Positions 36,665 through 48,183 of a DNA stretch of 64,000 nt are shown piece after piece. Position numbers and translations under genes: made by a program. Source of the DNA: Corynebacterium cystitidis (lineage in GTDB: Bacteria > Actinomycetota > Actinomycetes > Mycobacteriales > Mycobacteriaceae). Under the pieces are notes generated by a model. The model did no database searches. It was not told the origin of the DNA and saw nothing but the letters and a program-made list of their open reading frames with translations. The first letter of the stretch is position 1; every line of letters begins with the position of its first letter. The stretch covers positions 1,364,001-1,428,000 of the forward strand of contig NZ_LT906473.1 in NCBI RefSeq assembly GCF_900187295.1. Direction: 5' to 3'.

Positions 36665-38869
36665 ATGACTGAGGGCCAGAACATCGACTCCGCTCTGTTG
36701 ATCCCCGACACAGACCGCGAACGACTACGTAAATGTAGCCACCATGCACCACATGATTTCTACGGCTGGCACTCCACCTCCACGGGATCAGTCATCCGCA
36801 CCCGCCAGCTCGGTGCCGAAAACGTCGCGCTGCTCATTCACAACCAGTCTTTTGACATGACCCCGATCGGCGACGACATCTGGGTCTACGGGCTTGACGA
36901 CGAACTGACTCCGGATTACCGGCTCAGTGTGAAGTACCCAAATGCGGAACCCGTCATCATCGCGGATCCGTACCACTTTCTGCCCACCCTCTCCTCTTTC
37001 GATCTGCACCTGATTGCAGAAGGCCGCCACGAACGGCTCTGGGAGGTTCTCGGCGCTAACGTTCACACCTACCAGACCACCATGGGCTCAGTCTCCGGGA
37101 CCGCGTTCGCTGTGTGGGCACCGAATGCCGAAGGTGTTGCGGTGATCGGTGACTTCTGTGCGTGGAACCCCAACCAGTACCCCATGCGAGTCCTCGGCTC
37201 GACGGGGATCTGGGAGATCTTCATCCCCGGTATCGAGCCCGGCACAACCTACAAGTTTGCGATCCAGACGAAGGACGGCCACCGTCGCGACAAGGCTGAC
37301 CCAATGGCGAAGCAAACCCTGGCTCCCCCGGAGACCGTATCCCAGGTCGTCGACCAGTCCCTATATGAGTGGGGCGACGCAGAATGGGTCAAGGCCCGCG
37401 ATGAGCGCGACACGATCAACGCCCCGATGAGCATCTACGAAGTCCACCTAGGCTCGTGGAGAATTGGGAAGGGCTATGCAGAACTCGCCGACGAGCTAGT
37501 GGAGTACGTCTCCGAGCAAGGCTTCACCCACGTGGAGTTTCTCCCTGTTGCGGAACACCCTTTCGGCGGATCCTGGGGCTATCAGGTCACCGGCTACTAC
37601 GCACCGACCGCGCGCTGGGGTTCCGCCGATGACTTACGCCTGCTCATTGACCGCCTCCATCAGGCCGGCATTGGCGTCATCATCGACTGGGTTCCCGCCC
37701 ACTTCCCGAAGGATGATTGGGCGTTGGCGCGATTCGACGGCACCGCGCTCTACGAACATCCAGACTGGCGCCGCGGTGAACAGAAGGACTGGGGCACTTA
37801 CGTGTTCAACTTCGGCCGCAACGAGGTGCGTAACTTCTTGGTTGCCAACGCACTGTACTGGCTAGAAGAATTCCACATCGACGGGCTGCGTGTCGACGCC
37901 GTGGCATCCATGTTGTACCTCGACTACTCTCGCGAAGACGGCGAGTGGCTCCCCAACCAGTACGGTGGCCGCGAGAACCTCGACGCTGTTCAGTTCCTGC
38001 AGGAGATGAACGCTACTGTCTTACGCGAGCACCCCGGTGTGGTCACCATCGCCGAAGAGTCCACCTCGTGGCCGGGCGTCACCTCACCTACTGAGCACGG
38101 TGGCCTAGGCTTCAGCTTGAAGTGGAACATGGGCTGGATGAATGACACCCTCGAGTTCTTCAAACTCGACCCTGTTCACCGCTCCTACCACCACAACGAG
38201 ATCACCTTCTCATTGGTGTACGCCTTCTCCGAGAACTATGTTCTGCCATTCAGCCACGACGAGGTTGTCCACGGCAAGGGCTCTCTCTGGGGCCGGATGC
38301 CAGGCGACGACTGGAACAAGGCCGCTGGCCTGCGTACCCTCTACGGGTACATGTACTCCCACCCGGGCAAGCAACTGATGTTCATGGGCCAGGAATTTGG
38401 CCAGACCGGCGAGTGGGATGAGGCACACTCCATCGACTGGTCCAACCTCGAAGGATGGGGGTCCGAGTACCACCTTGGTATTCAGCGTCTGGTGCGCGAC
38501 CTCAACAATATTTACAAGGACCAGCCCGCCCTGTACTCCCAGGACAACACTCCGATGGGATTCCAATGGGTCAAGGGCGACGACGCAGCTAACAACCTGC
38601 TGGCCTACGTTCGCTGGGGCACCGACGGCACCCCGATCCTGGTGACCATCAACTTGTCGGGCGCCTCCCAGCTGAACTACCGCCTCGGTGTGCCGCGCGC
38701 AGGTGAGTGGGAGCTGCTGCTCAACTCCGATGACAAGGTATACGAAGGCGCCGGCAACGATCTTGCCCGCACTGTCTACACATCGCCGGAGCCGTGGGAT
38801 GGTCAAGACCAGTCGGTGGAACTGCACATCCCAGCGATGAGTGTGCAGTACTACATCTTCAAGGGATAG
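36665..38869 (+). CDS. glgB: 1,4-alpha-glucan branching enzyme
   Basis: A 734-residue branching enzyme that creates alpha-1,6 links in glycogen or alpha-glucan, acting on the product of the neighbouring GlgE. Two N-terminal beta domains (a family N1 module and a CBM48 with FAVWAPNAEGVAVIGDFCAW) precede the GH13 barrel, with D411 in DGLRVDAVASML, E464 in TIAEESTSWPG and the transition-state region PFSHDEVVHGKGSL. The C-terminal beta domain ends SVQYYIFKG. AAAGGA lies 7 bases before the ATG. Confidence 0.98.
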   Translation: MTEGQNIDSALLIPDTDRERLRKCSHHAPHDFYGWHSTSTGSVIRTRQLGAENVALLIHNQSFDMTPIGDDIWVYGLDDELTPDYRLSVKYPNAEPVIIADPYHFLPTLSSFDLHLIAEGRHERLWEVLGANVHTYQTTMGSVSGTAFAVWAPNAEGVAVIGDFCAWNPNQYPMRVLGSTGIWEIFIPGIEPGTTYKFAIQTKDGHRRDKADPMAKQTLAPPETVSQVVDQSLYEWGDAEWVKARDERDTINAPMSIYEVHLGSWRIGKGYAELADELVEYVSEQGFTHVEFLPVAEHPFGGSWGYQVTGYYAPTARWGSADDLRLLIDRLHQAGIGVIIDWVPAHFPKDDWALARFDGTALYEHPDWRRGEQKDWGTYVFNFGRNEVRNFLVANALYWLEEFHIDGLRVDAVASMLYLDYSREDGEWLPNQYGGRENLDAVQFLQEMNATVLREHPGVVTIAEESTSWPGVTSPTEHGGLGFSLKWNMGWMNDTLEFFKLDPVHRSYHHNEITFSLVYAFSENYVLPFSHDEVVHGKGSLWGRMPGDDWNKAAGLRTLYGYMYSHPGKQLMFMGQEFGQTGEWDEAHSIDWSNLEGWGSEYHLGIQRLVRDLNNIYKDQPALYSQDNTPMGFQWVKGDDAANNLLAYVRWGTDGTPILVTINLSGASQLNYRLGVPRAGEWELLLNSDDKVYEGAGNDLARTVYTSPEPWDGQDQSVELHIPAMSVQYYIFKG

Positions 38870-38892
38870 TTTTTTCGCACGCTCGTAGCTGG

Positions 38893-39780
38893 CTAGAAAA
38901 TGGAAGAGGCTAGGCGCGTCCTCGCCTCTTTCACGCGCTCATCCGTGGAATCGAACAGGCTGAGCAATTCAAGCAGACGTGTCTTGGCCGCCTCTTTGTC
39001 GCTGCCAGCGCTGCGTTCCATGAACAACAGTAGGCGCCCGAATGCCTTCTCGGGTGCCCCGGCAACCACTTCAGCGTCCGCCGCGTCAAGCTGCTTATCG
39101 ACGACATCCGGTTCGGCCTCCGCCTCCGCAAGAGGATCGGTAGTCCGGTTCTGCGGATCCAAGCGCTTCATCACAGCGACTGTCGCTTTGGCCTGCTTGA
39201 TCTCTTTATTTGAGGGATCTTCAGCCAGGATGTCGTCGTAAATGCGTGTCGCAGCGTCAAAGTCACCGACGTTGAGGGCAGCCGTAGCCGCCTCCAGACG
39301 CGGATCCTCCGGCTCGTCGTGTTCTGTGGCACCCTCAGGCAGGCCCTGCAGCTGCGGCCCCACCTGCTGCACTAAAGTATCAACCCACTGTTGCACCATC
39401 TCTGCCGGTTGGGCACCCTCGAATGACGTCACGGGCCGCTGCGCTGCCAGTGCCAACACCGTGGGCACGCCACGCACCCCCAGTGCTTGTGCAATCTGCG
39501 GGTTGGTATCCGCGTCGACGTACCCCACAACAAAGGAGTTGTTGCCTTGTGCAGCTAACTGTTGGAACGTGGCCTTGAGGCTTTCTGACTCCTCAGAACG
39601 CGCCGAGCCAACCAACACCACAACAGGAACCTGCACGGAGCGCTGCAACACGTGGGACTCGAGGTTGTCTTCGCTGACAGTAAAGAAACTCTCGACCGTA
39701 CTCGAGGCCAACTTTTCGCGGGCCTCGGCCTGTTGTTGCAACCGGGCCAGATCCACGGCACCGTATCCTGGGTTAGTCAT
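38893..39780 (-). CDS. Thioredoxin-like protein with TPR tail (CnoX/YbbN type), no CXXC
   Basis: A 295-residue protein. The N-terminal thioredoxin fold is clear (VPVVVLVGSARSEES, FVVGYVDADTNPQIAQALGVRGVPTVLAL), but the usual WCXXC reads GSARSEES, with no cysteines, so it has no disulfide activity. The C-terminal half is TPR-like (AATAALNVGDFDAATRIYDDIL, DAADAEVVAGAPEKAFGRLL). This matches YbbN/CnoX proteins that hold unfolded clients for GroEL and DnaK. Its ATG overlaps the end of the thiamine-binding protein gene by 8 bases. Convergent with glgB. Confidence 0.87.
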   Translation of the reverse strand: MTNPGYGAVDLARLQQQAEAREKLASSTVESFFTVSEDNLESHVLQRSVQVPVVVLVGSARSEESESLKATFQQLAAQGNNSFVVGYVDADTNPQIAQALGVRGVPTVLALAAQRPVTSFEGAQPAEMVQQWVDTLVQQVGPQLQGLPEGATEHDEPEDPRLEAATAALNVGDFDAATRIYDDILAEDPSNKEIKQAKATVAVMKRLDPQNRTTDPLAEAEAEPDVVDKQLDAADAEVVAGAPEKAFGRLLLFMERSAGSDKEAAKTRLLELLSLFDSTDERVKEARTRLASSIF

Positions 39781-40096
39781 TTAGTTTTCCTTCCTTATAC
39801 CTCAAAGCTTTTTCCAGCGAGTCCATTTTCTGGTGGAGCTGGTCCGTATACCCCTCGCGGATATCCACCTTAATGACCAGCGACACCCGCGGCGACACCG
39901 CACGGACAGCGTCGGTAGCACGCTTAATCACATCCATCACCTCGTCCCACTCACCCTCCACGATGGTGAACATCGCGTTGGTCTCGTGGGGTAGGCCCGA
40001 ATCCCGCACAACTGCGACGGCTTGGGCGACTGCATCGGACATTTCGGCCCGAGGATTATTAGTAACGGTAGGTGCGACAGAAAATGCAGCGATCAT
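39773..40096 (-). CDS. MTH1187/YkoF-type thiamine-binding protein (DUF77)
   Basis: A 107-residue ferredoxin-like fold protein of the MTH1187 family: IAAFSVAPTV, VVRDSGLPHETNAMFTIVEGEWDEVMDVIKRATDAV and RVSLVIKVDIREG. Studied relatives bind thiamine or related pyrimidines as tetramers; the physiological role is unclear. TACACT lies exactly 7 bases before the ATG, so it is probably leaderless. It is co-transcribed with the CnoX-like gene through the 8-base overlap. Confidence 0.87.
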   Translation of the reverse strand: MIAAFSVAPTVTNNPRAEMSDAVAQAVAVVRDSGLPHETNAMFTIVEGEWDEVMDVIKRATDAVRAVSPRVSLVIKVDIREGYTDQLHQKMDSLEKALRYKEGKLND

Positions 40097-40103
40097 GCAG
40101 ACC

Positions 40104-40109
40104 AGTGTA
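40104..40109 (-). promoter_or_regulatory. -10 hexamer for leaderless thiamine-binding protein gene
   Basis: On the minus strand TACACT stands 7 bases before ATG 40096. Confidence 0.5.
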
Positions 40110-40120
40110 ACGATTTACGC

Positions 40121-40429
40121 TTAACGACGGTCCCAGCAGTGTCGGTGCCAATGACGCCGGTCATCTCCCCGACCGCCATAATCCCGGGGCCACGCCACGA
40201 TGTGCGCCACCCCGGGCGGGATATTCTGATTACACCCCGGGCACACATAGAATTTCGTGGCCCGCGATGCCCCGATGTGCCGCACGAGAAAAATTTCGCC
40301 CTGCGTCCACCTCGGCCCTTCTACTTCCTGGGTGCCTAGGTAAGCCGCACCATCGCGAGGCAACTGACGAGGAGGGTGAGCCGACACACCCCTATTGCGT
40401 CTCCGCGAAGGACGATTCCGCCGTGGCAC
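40121..40429 (-). CDS. Small basic Cys/His protein, conserved type, downstream of nucS
   Basis: A 102-residue, arginine-rich protein. The second half carries YVCPGCNQNIPPGVAHIVAW followed by RRHWHRHCW, a C-X2-C ... H ... H ... C arrangement like a zinc ribbon or HNH-type metal site, with WPRDYGG between. Proteins like this are often mislabelled ATP/GTP-binding in actinobacterial genomes (from memory). The GTG start at 40429 immediately follows the nucS stop, so it is coupled to nucS and may help in mismatch correction; that is inference from position only. Confidence 0.7.
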   Translation of the reverse strand: MPRRNRPSRRRNRGVSAHPPRQLPRDGAAYLGTQEVEGPRWTQGEIFLVRHIGASRATKFYVCPGCNQNIPPGVAHIVAWPRDYGGRGDDRRHWHRHCWDRR

Positions 40430-41122
40430 TTAGAACAGCCTCAGTTCGTTGGTCTCAATACCGCGCAAATCATCATAGTCCAGCACGACACAGCGGATTC
40501 CCCGGTCTTCTGCCAGCGTGCGAGCCTGGGGCTTTATCTCTTGGGCAGCAAAAACACCAGAAACAGGCTTGAGTAGTTCATCACGATTCAACAACTCAAG
40601 ATAACGGGTGAGCTGCTCTACTCCATCAATACCGCCACGCCGTTTAACTTCCACAGCCACGTTCGTGCCATCAGCAGCCTGGGCAAGCAAATCCACCGGG
40701 CCGATCGCAGTCGGGTACTCTCGCCGTATCAGTGAATAACCCTCGCCAAGAGTCGTAATATGCTCCGCTAGTAGTTGCTGCAAGTGGGCCTCAACGCCAT
40801 CTTTGACCAGTCCTGGGTCTTCCCCCAAGTCAAAGGATTTTTCGTGGTAGATCTCCTCGATGGTCAGACGCAGCTGTTCCCCTTTCGGATTTTCCACGAT
40901 CCACAGCAGTTCCCCGGTGTCCTCACCGTCGATATCCACGATACTTTCCTCCGCTAACGTGCACGGAGGTGTCATCCAGTTGAGCGGTTTGTAGGCACGA
41001 TCATCAGCATGCACAGACACCGAACCATCGGCTTTCACCATGATCAACCGATCTGCCATGGGCAGATGGGCATCCAAACGGCCAACATAATCGACACAGC
41101 AGCGGGCAATCACAAGACGCAT
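40430..41122 (-). CDS. nucS: Mismatch-specific endonuclease NucS (EndoMS)
   Basis: A 230-residue NucS, the nuclease that cuts both strands at mismatches in actinobacteria lacking MutS-MutL. The N-terminal dimer domain starts [16 protein letters not shown] and includes [21 protein letters not shown]. The C-terminal RecB-like nuclease shows [25 protein letters not shown] and [18 protein letters not shown], the D ... E-X-K catalytic set. ATG 41122 is chosen over a start 13 codons upstream because TAAAGT lies 7 bases before it and the N-terminus matches the known family start. Confidence 0.95.
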   Translation of the reverse strand: MRLVIARCCVDYVGRLDAHLPMADRLIMVKADGSVSVHADDRAYKPLNWMTPPCTLAEESIVDIDGEDTGELLWIVENPKGEQLRLTIEEIYHEKSFDLGEDPGLVKDGVEAHLQQLLAEHITTLGEGYSLIRREYPTAIGPVDLLAQAADGTNVAVEVKRRGGIDGVEQLTRYLELLNRDELLKPVSGVFAAQEIKPQARTLAEDRGIRCVVLDYDDLRGIETNELRLF

Positions 41123-41129
41123 GCCCTCT

Positions 41130-41135
41130 ACTTTA
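41130..41135 (-). promoter_or_regulatory. -10 hexamer for leaderless nucS transcript
   Basis: On the minus strand TAAAGT stands 7 bases before ATG 41122; it overlaps the DUF2550 stop codon. Confidence 0.5.
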
Positions 41136-41597
41136 ACCTTGCTGACGCGCCCGCCCAACACGCTGTGCCAGCGCGCGGTGGTCTACCTTTTCTTGGCGCA
41201 CATCGGGAGCTGCCTCAAGCCAGGAAATTAACGCCATAATGCCCCGTCGGTCCGACGCAATCTCATAAGAACGATCCCCTACCAAGATCTGAGTAATGCG
41301 CGTACCGCGGGGCATAATTTCAAATTCCTGCGCAGTCGGCGTGCGATGTGCCTTCACCACAACATTCTTCCGATCAATCACAAGATCAGCACGCGGTGCT
41401 ATTGAACGCAGCTTGTAAAAGTACACCAACTCTGTGTTATACCGGATAGCTCCGTGACGCCATGAGTTCAGACTTTTCGCCGGAAACCGACGAAGCAGCA
41501 CCGTCGTAGCTCGAGACCGGAGAGTGATAAAACGCCAGGCAGATAAGGCCAGGCAGGCCACTGCGAGGATGACCAAGATCCAACCGATAAATTCCAT
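41133..41597 (-). CDS. DUF2550 family membrane-anchored protein
   Basis: A 154-residue protein with one N-terminal transmembrane helix ([18 protein letters not shown]) and a soluble part with the DUF2550 pattern: [62 protein letters not shown]. Proteins of this family sit between the ATP synthase and nucS genes in many actinobacteria (from memory), function unknown. AGGAG lies 7 bases before ATG 41597. A palindrome TCAATT-AAG-AATTGA (41625-41639) lies in its leader. Confidence 0.85.
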   Translation of the reverse strand: MEFIGWILVILAVACLALSAWRFITLRSRATTVLLRRFPAKSLNSWRHGAIRYNTELVYFYKLRSIAPRADLVIDRKNVVVKAHRTPTAQEFEIMPRGTRITQILVGDRSYEIASDRRGIMALISWLEAAPDVRQEKVDHRALAQRVGRARQQG

Positions 41598-41741
41598 CAC
41601 AGTTCTCCTGAGGGACCACGAAACTCAATTAAGAATTGATGTTACCCCGATTTGCTTGACGCACCAATCGGCTATTTGGTTGATGTTTCAGGCCACAACC
41701 ACCCAGGTAATCGTCGTAAAGCACACCAACGAGGAAGAACA

Positions 41742-41786
41742 AGCCCGGGGCCTACCACACGATGTACGTGCGGTAGGCCCCGGGCT
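41742..41786 (-). terminator. Strong terminator of the atp operon
   Basis: AGCCCGGGGCCTACC and GGTAGGCCCCGGGCT form a perfect 15-bp stem with a 15-base loop that can pair further (CAC/GTG). It lies 36 bases after the atpC stop. On the minus strand the next bases are TTGTTCTTCC. Confidence 0.85.
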
Positions 41787-41821
41787 GAATCTATCCGAGA
41801 AGGAAGACAGGCTTACTGCCC

Positions 41822-42190
41822 TTAATTCTTGCTGCGACGTACAGCGGCCAGCTCAGCTTCCGAGCGAGCCTTGAGGGTATCGTCATCACTGTCAAGCTCG
41901 GACTCGGCCTTAGAGGTGTCAACCTCGTCAGCAAAAATGGCGTAATCCGCAAGGATTGTCACCTTATCCGCAGTAACTGACAAAAACCCGCCCTGGACGG
42001 CGGTAATAATCTTGTCGCCGTCAACAGGGGTGATGGTCACGACACCATTTTCCTTGAGTTGGCCCAAGATTGGCTCGTGCCCAGGCAGCACACCGATCTC
42101 ACCCTCGGTGGTCTGAGCGGTAACGATGCGGGCCTGACCAGACCACAGCATGCGCTCCACTGCAACCAGTTCAACGGTGATTTCAGCCAT
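41822..42190 (-). CDS. atpC: F-type ATP synthase epsilon subunit
   Basis: A 122-residue epsilon subunit of the F1 central stalk. The beta-sandwich is seen in [42 protein letters not shown] and [18 protein letters not shown]. The C-terminal helical arm is short ([26 protein letters not shown]), as in related actinobacteria. Last gene of the atp operon, 9 bases after atpD and followed by a strong terminator. Confidence 0.96.
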   Translation of the reverse strand: MAEITVELVAVERMLWSGQARIVTAQTTEGEIGVLPGHEPILGQLKENGVVTITPVDGDKIITAVQGGFLSVTADKVTILADYAIFADEVDTSKAESELDSDDDTLKARSEAELAAVRRSKN

Positions 42191-42199
42191 GTGCTTCTC

Positions 42200-43654
<1,455 letters not shown>

Positions 43655-44629
43655 TTAGTCACTTTCTCCGCTGTCTGACAGCGCGCCAGCGCCGCCGATA
43701 ATTTCGGTGATTTCCTGGGTGATCTGTGCCTGACGGGCCTGGTTCGCTTCACGAGACAAGTCATTGACCAGTTCGGTTGCGTTATCCGTAGCCGCCTTCA
43801 TCGCAGTACGACGTGCAGCCGACTCGCTTGCCGACGACTCGAGCAAGATCGCGTAAAGCGTCCTGGAGACGTAGGTGGGCAGCAGAGCGGTGAGCAACGT
43901 ATCTGCATCCGGTTCGAACTCCATATCTGCATGAACCTCGCCGGAAGATTCCAGCAAGGACTCTTGGCGGACATCGACTTCTTCGATAACCGGTTCGATC
44001 GGCAGAATCTGGTTCACTGTTGCCTCCTGCACCAGCATGGAAACAAACTTGGTGTACACCACGTGAACCTGGTCGAAACCGCGGACCGGGGTGCCCTCGC
44101 TAGTGAACAGGCCTTCACGCCACTTGGCTTCACCGTCGGAGCTCGCTTGGAACCCGTCGATGAGATGGCGACGCACGTTGTGCGTCTCTTCCCAGGTTGG
44201 GTCCTGTGACCAACCGGTCCAGGCACCAGCAATCTCCATATTGCGGAACTGGTAGTGCCCGACGCCCTTGCCGCCTGTGACGTAACGAACGACCTCGTAA
44301 CCGTTTTCCTCAAGAAGCTTCTCGAGTTCAGCGGCTTTCTTCAGGACGTTGTAGTTATAGCCGCCGGCCATACCACGGTCAGAGGTGACCACGAGTACGG
44401 CTGCGACCTTTCCATCCTCACGCTCACGGAGCATGGGGTGGTCCAGGGAGCTGGCGGCAGCGAGCCGCTCCATGACGTCTTGCAGTTCATTCGCGTACGG
44501 CTTGGAAGCCTCGACGCGCTGCTGGGCCTTGGTGATGCGCGAAGTAGCGATCAGCTCCTGGGCCTTCGTAATCTTCTTCGTTGAGTTGACGGACCGGATC
44601 CGGTCACGTAATTCGCGAAGTGTTGCCAT
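43655..44629 (-). CDS. atpG: F-type ATP synthase gamma subunit
   Basis: A 324-residue gamma subunit, the rotating shaft. The N-terminal helix ATLRELRDRIRSVNSTKKITKAQELIATSRI and the C-terminal helix with ALLPTYVSRTLYAILLESSASESAARRTAMKAATDNA are conserved. Between them VVTSDRGMAGGYNYNVLK starts the Rossmann domain. It is longer than the E. coli protein because of insertions typical of actinobacteria (around GKGVGHYQFRNMEIAGAWTGW and the acidic EVHADMEFEPDADT). Confidence 0.97.
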   Translation of the reverse strand: MATLRELRDRIRSVNSTKKITKAQELIATSRITKAQQRVEASKPYANELQDVMERLAAASSLDHPMLREREDGKVAAVLVVTSDRGMAGGYNYNVLKKAAELEKLLEENGYEVVRYVTGGKGVGHYQFRNMEIAGAWTGWSQDPTWEETHNVRRHLIDGFQASSDGEAKWREGLFTSEGTPVRGFDQVHVVYTKFVSMLVQEATVNQILPIEPVIEEVDVRQESLLESSGEVHADMEFEPDADTLLTALLPTYVSRTLYAILLESSASESAARRTAMKAATDNATELVNDLSREANQARQAQITQEITEIIGGAGALSDSGESD

Positions 44630-44680
44630 GGTTTACTCTCCTCCCTTCCTTGTGCTTAAGACGGTGAGTAACAAATTTGC

Positions 44681-46324
44681 TTACTTACTGACTGTCTTGC
44701 GCTGGACGGAGAGCTGGGACTTTTCAATGTCTTTTTGATCCATCGCCTGTGCTTCAGGCTCACGCACAATGCGCTCACCGGAGCTGGTCTGGAAGTTTCT
44801 CGCGAATTCAGCGTTGGCCTTCTCGATGGTGTCCTTGGACTCGTCGGAAAGCACCGCGCCGCCAGCAATCTGCTCATAGACCTCCGGGTTGGAGGAGCGC
44901 AGGTGCTCTTGGAAATCGCGCTCGTAACGGCGAACGTCTTCGACGGGAACGGAGTCAAAGCCGCCTTCGTTGGCGAGGTGAATGGATACAATCTGGTACT
45001 CCACCGGCTGCGGGGAGGACTCTGGCTGCTTGAGCAGCTCGACGAGGCGCTCACCGCGCTCCAGCTGTCGCTTCGAAGCAGGGTCAAGATCGGACGCGAA
45101 GGTAGCGAACGCTTCAAGATCACGGTACGCAGCAAGATCCAGACGCAAGTTACCAGCAACCTTCTTCATGCCCTTGGTCTGTGCAGCGCCACCGACACGG
45201 GACACAGAGATACCCACGTCGACTGCAGGGCGCACACCCTGGTTGAAAAGATCCGACTGCAGGAAGACCTGGCCGTCAGTAATGGAAATAACGTTGGTCG
45301 GAATGAATGCGCCGACGTCATTTGCCTTGGTCTCGATGATTGGCAGGGCGGTGAGGGAACCAGCCCCTAACTCATCGTTGAGCTTTGCCGCACGCTCCAA
45401 CAGACGGGAGTGGAGGTAGAAGACGTCACCTGGGTAAGCCTCACGGCCTGGAGGACGACGCAGCAGAAGCGAGATGGCACGGTATGCCTCAGCTTGCTTG
45501 GTCAGGTCATCGTAGATCACCAGAACATGCTTGCCCTGGTACATCCAGTGCTGACCAAGAGCTGCACCGGAAAACGGTGCCAACCACTTGAAACCAGCAG
45601 AGTCAGACGCAGGAGCCGCCACAATGGTGGTGTATTCCAGCGCACCGTTGTCCTCGAGGGTCTTGCGCACACCAGCGATGGTGGAACCCTTCTGGCCAAC
45701 AGCAACGTAGATGCATCGCACCTGCTTGGATGGGTCACCGGACTCCCAGAAAGACTTCTGGTTCAAGATCGTGTCAATACAGATCGCGGTTTTACCGGTC
45801 TTGCGGTCACCAATGATCAGCTGGCGCTGGCCACGGCCGATCGGGGTCATTGCGTCAATCGCCTTGATGCCTGTCTGCATAGGTTCTTCAACCGGCTGAC
45901 GGTCAAGAACACCTGCAGCCTGCAATTCAAGTGCACGCTCTTCGTCGGAATTAATTTGGCCCAAGCCATCGATTGGCTGGCCAAGTGGGTTTACAACGCG
46001 GCCGAGGAATTCATCCCCGACCGGAATCGACAGGACCTCTCCGGTCCTGCGTACCTCGTCACCCTCAGTAAGGGTCTCGAATTGCCCCAAGACCACGACA
46101 CCGATGGTGTCTGTGTCGAGGTTCTGTGCGACGCCGATGACGCCATTGGGGAACTCGAGCAGCTCATTTGCCATGCAGCCTGGTAGCCCGGAAACCTGGG
46201 CAATACCGTCCGCTGCCGAAATGACCACGCCGACCTCCTCTCGGGAGGCCTCCGCGGAGTAGCTCGAGGTGTAGTTCGCTATCGCGCTACGGATCTCATC
46301 GGAGGAGATCGTCAGCTCCGCCAT
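44681..46324 (-). CDS. atpA: F-type ATP synthase alpha subunit
   Basis: A 547-residue non-catalytic nucleotide-binding subunit. It has [10 protein letters not shown] (Walker A), [38 protein letters not shown] (with the arginine region that reaches the catalytic site) and [20 protein letters not shown]. The last 30 residues form an added tail, common in this order. ATG 46324 is chosen by homology of [15 protein letters not shown]; the upstream ATG would add 11 residues. Confidence 0.97.
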   Translation of the reverse strand: MAELTISSDEIRSAIANYTSSYSAEASREEVGVVISAADGIAQVSGLPGCMANELLEFPNGVIGVAQNLDTDTIGVVVLGQFETLTEGDEVRRTGEVLSIPVGDEFLGRVVNPLGQPIDGLGQINSDEERALELQAAGVLDRQPVEEPMQTGIKAIDAMTPIGRGQRQLIIGDRKTGKTAICIDTILNQKSFWESGDPSKQVRCIYVAVGQKGSTIAGVRKTLEDNGALEYTTIVAAPASDSAGFKWLAPFSGAALGQHWMYQGKHVLVIYDDLTKQAEAYRAISLLLRRPPGREAYPGDVFYLHSRLLERAAKLNDELGAGSLTALPIIETKANDVGAFIPTNVISITDGQVFLQSDLFNQGVRPAVDVGISVSRVGGAAQTKGMKKVAGNLRLDLAAYRDLEAFATFASDLDPASKRQLERGERLVELLKQPESSPQPVEYQIVSIHLANEGGFDSVPVEDVRRYERDFQEHLRSSNPEVYEQIAGGAVLSDESKDTIEKANAEFARNFQTSSGERIVREPEAQAMDQKDIEKSQLSVQRKTVSK

Positions 46325-46375
46325 GTTCTTCCTGCTCTCGGTAGATTCTTCCAGCATAAGTGTTTCTATTGGTCC

Positions 46376-47206
46376 TTAGTAGTTCGTGGTCGCAAGGTTA
46401 GCGCGGAGACGGGTGAGTTTGCCACGCGTCGAACCATCGATAACCTCGTCGCCAACACGGATGATCATTCCACCGAGGAGGCTGGGGTCAACCTCGGAGT
46501 GAATGGACATCTCTTGACCGTAAATTCGTCCCAGCTTCTCGGCGAGTGCCGAACGCTGTCCTTCGTTCAGTTCTGCCGCAGACTTGACGTGAGCCGCCGT
46601 CCGCCCAGTCAAGGCAGCTGCCTCGACCGCGAGGTTTTTCACATCGTCTGCGGGGTTAAGCTCTGGTCGGCCAATGACCTGCAAAGCTAGTGCTTCGGTA
46701 ACCGTAGTCACCTTTCCGTAGAGGACGTTTGCCAAGAGGCTTCGACGGCGCTCTGCGGTTTCTGTGCGATCGGACAGCAGCTGCGTGAGCTCGCCTTCTC
46801 GGTCCAGGATTCGCGACAGTTGGAAGAGTTCTTCTTCTACCTGTCCGAGCTGGCCTTCAGCTTCGGCTCCGCGCAGAAGTGCGTGACGGCCAAGCTGAAC
46901 CAGTCCGCTACGCATTTCGCGTGGTGTGGACCATTCACATTCGGCCGCGGCACGCAACACCTCGAGGGTGCTGTCTGCAACCTTGCCCTGGAAAACCTCG
47001 GTCATGATTCCGGTGCGCTGGCCACTCTCCGCAGCGGAGTTAGCAACCGCAACACGCAGCGGGCGGTTTTGATCGAGCTGTTCCACAGCGAGGAATAGTT
47101 CGGCACCAGTTTGCTTGGCCAGGGGCACTGTGTTCTCTGCGTTTTTCAGCATCGTGTCAATGTGCTGCCTGACCTGCGCTAGTGCTTCGCGACTTGCTGC
47201 TCGCAT
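46376..47206 (-). CDS. atpH: F-type ATP synthase delta subunit
   Basis: A 276-residue delta subunit joining F1 to the outer stalk. The N-terminal half is an added helical region (EALAQVRQHIDTMLKNAENTVPLAKQTGAELF). The canonical end is ILDREGELTQLLSDRTETAERRRSLLANVLYG ... VDPSLLGGMIIRVGDEVIDGSTRGKLTRLRANL. It is much longer than the usual 180 residues, as in corynebacteria, but is not fused to a b-type subunit as in mycobacteria. It starts 5 bases after atpF. Confidence 0.96.
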   Translation of the reverse strand: MRAASREALAQVRQHIDTMLKNAENTVPLAKQTGAELFLAVEQLDQNRPLRVAVANSAAESGQRTGIMTEVFQGKVADSTLEVLRAAAECEWSTPREMRSGLVQLGRHALLRGAEAEGQLGQVEEELFQLSRILDREGELTQLLSDRTETAERRRSLLANVLYGKVTTVTEALALQVIGRPELNPADDVKNLAVEAAALTGRTAAHVKSAAELNEGQRSALAEKLGRIYGQEMSIHSEVDPSLLGGMIIRVGDEVIDGSTRGKLTRLRANLATTNY

Positions 47207-47211
47207 ATCGC

Positions 47212-47781
47212 CTACTTTCGTGCCTGGGAAACGTTGTCGAGCTCAGACAGGAAGTTGTCGATCGTACCCGAGCGGCGGGTGGAGTCCGACAGTTCGGAGC
47301 CCAGCAGCTGCTCTGCAAGGGTGATCGAGTTCTGTCCAAGTTCGGTACGCAGCTCTGCGACAACCTGATCGCGGGATGCCTGCAATTGCTTCTCGCCAGC
47401 TTCTACGATGCGACGGGCCTCGGCTTCTGCTTCTGCACGCATATCCGCCTGGATCTGCTTACCCTTTTCACGGGCTGCTTCGCGGATCTCAGCGGCTTCA
47501 GCGCGTGCTTCTGCCAGTTGCGAGTTGTTCTTCTCCAGGGCAGCCTTGGCTTCAGCCTGAGCAGCTTGAGCACGCTCAATGCCGCCCTTGATCCGGTCTT
47601 CGCGCTCTGCCATCATTTCCTGGAATTTGGGAAGAACGTACTTCCACATCAGCAGGAGAATAATGATGAAAACAACGGCAGACCAGACGACATCGTACAG
47701 CTTTGGCAGCAGGATGGAGTTGCCACCCTCAAGTGACAAGGTTTCACCCTCTGCCGCCAGGTAATAAATGACGTTCGTCAT
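47212..47781 (-). CDS. atpF: F-type ATP synthase b subunit
   Basis: A 189-residue stator subunit. One N-terminal transmembrane helix ([19 protein letters not shown], ending with the conserved VLPKF) is followed by a long charged coiled coil ([22 protein letters not shown], [45 protein letters not shown]) that dimerises and holds delta. Gene order B-E-F-H-A-G-D-C is standard. Confidence 0.96.
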   Translation of the reverse strand: MTNVIYYLAAEGETLSLEGGNSILLPKLYDVVWSAVVFIIILLLMWKYVLPKFQEMMAEREDRIKGGIERAQAAQAEAKAALEKNNSQLAEARAEAAEIREAAREKGKQIQADMRAEAEAEARRIVEAGEKQLQASRDQVVAELRTELGQNSITLAEQLLGSELSDSTRRSGTIDNFLSELDNVSQARK

Positions 47782-47829
47782 AGGTTGCTCCTGTTTCTAA
47801 AGAATTGAATGTCTCTTTGGTGATTCTTC

Positions 47830-48087
<258 letters not shown>

Positions 48088-48093
48088 CTAGAT

Positions 48094-48128
48094 GTCCGGA
48101 AGCGTTGAGATTTGTTTGTGCTTCGGAC
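48094..48128 (-). other. Stem-loop before atpE
   Basis: GTCCGGAAGC and GCTTCGGAC pair over 9 bp with one bulged G around a 16-base loop, in the 114-base atpB-atpE gap. Confidence 0.5.
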
Positions 48129-48166
48129 GGTTGTGACGAAGTAATATGTGGGGTATTCAGTTGGTC

Positions 48167-48180
48167 ACGCGCGGACGCGT
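48167..48180 (-). other. Short stem-loop after atpB
   Basis: ACGCG and CGCGT enclose the tetraloop TCCG (minus strand), three bases after the atpB stop codon. Possible processing or stability element. Confidence 0.4.
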
Positions 48181-48183
48181 TTG

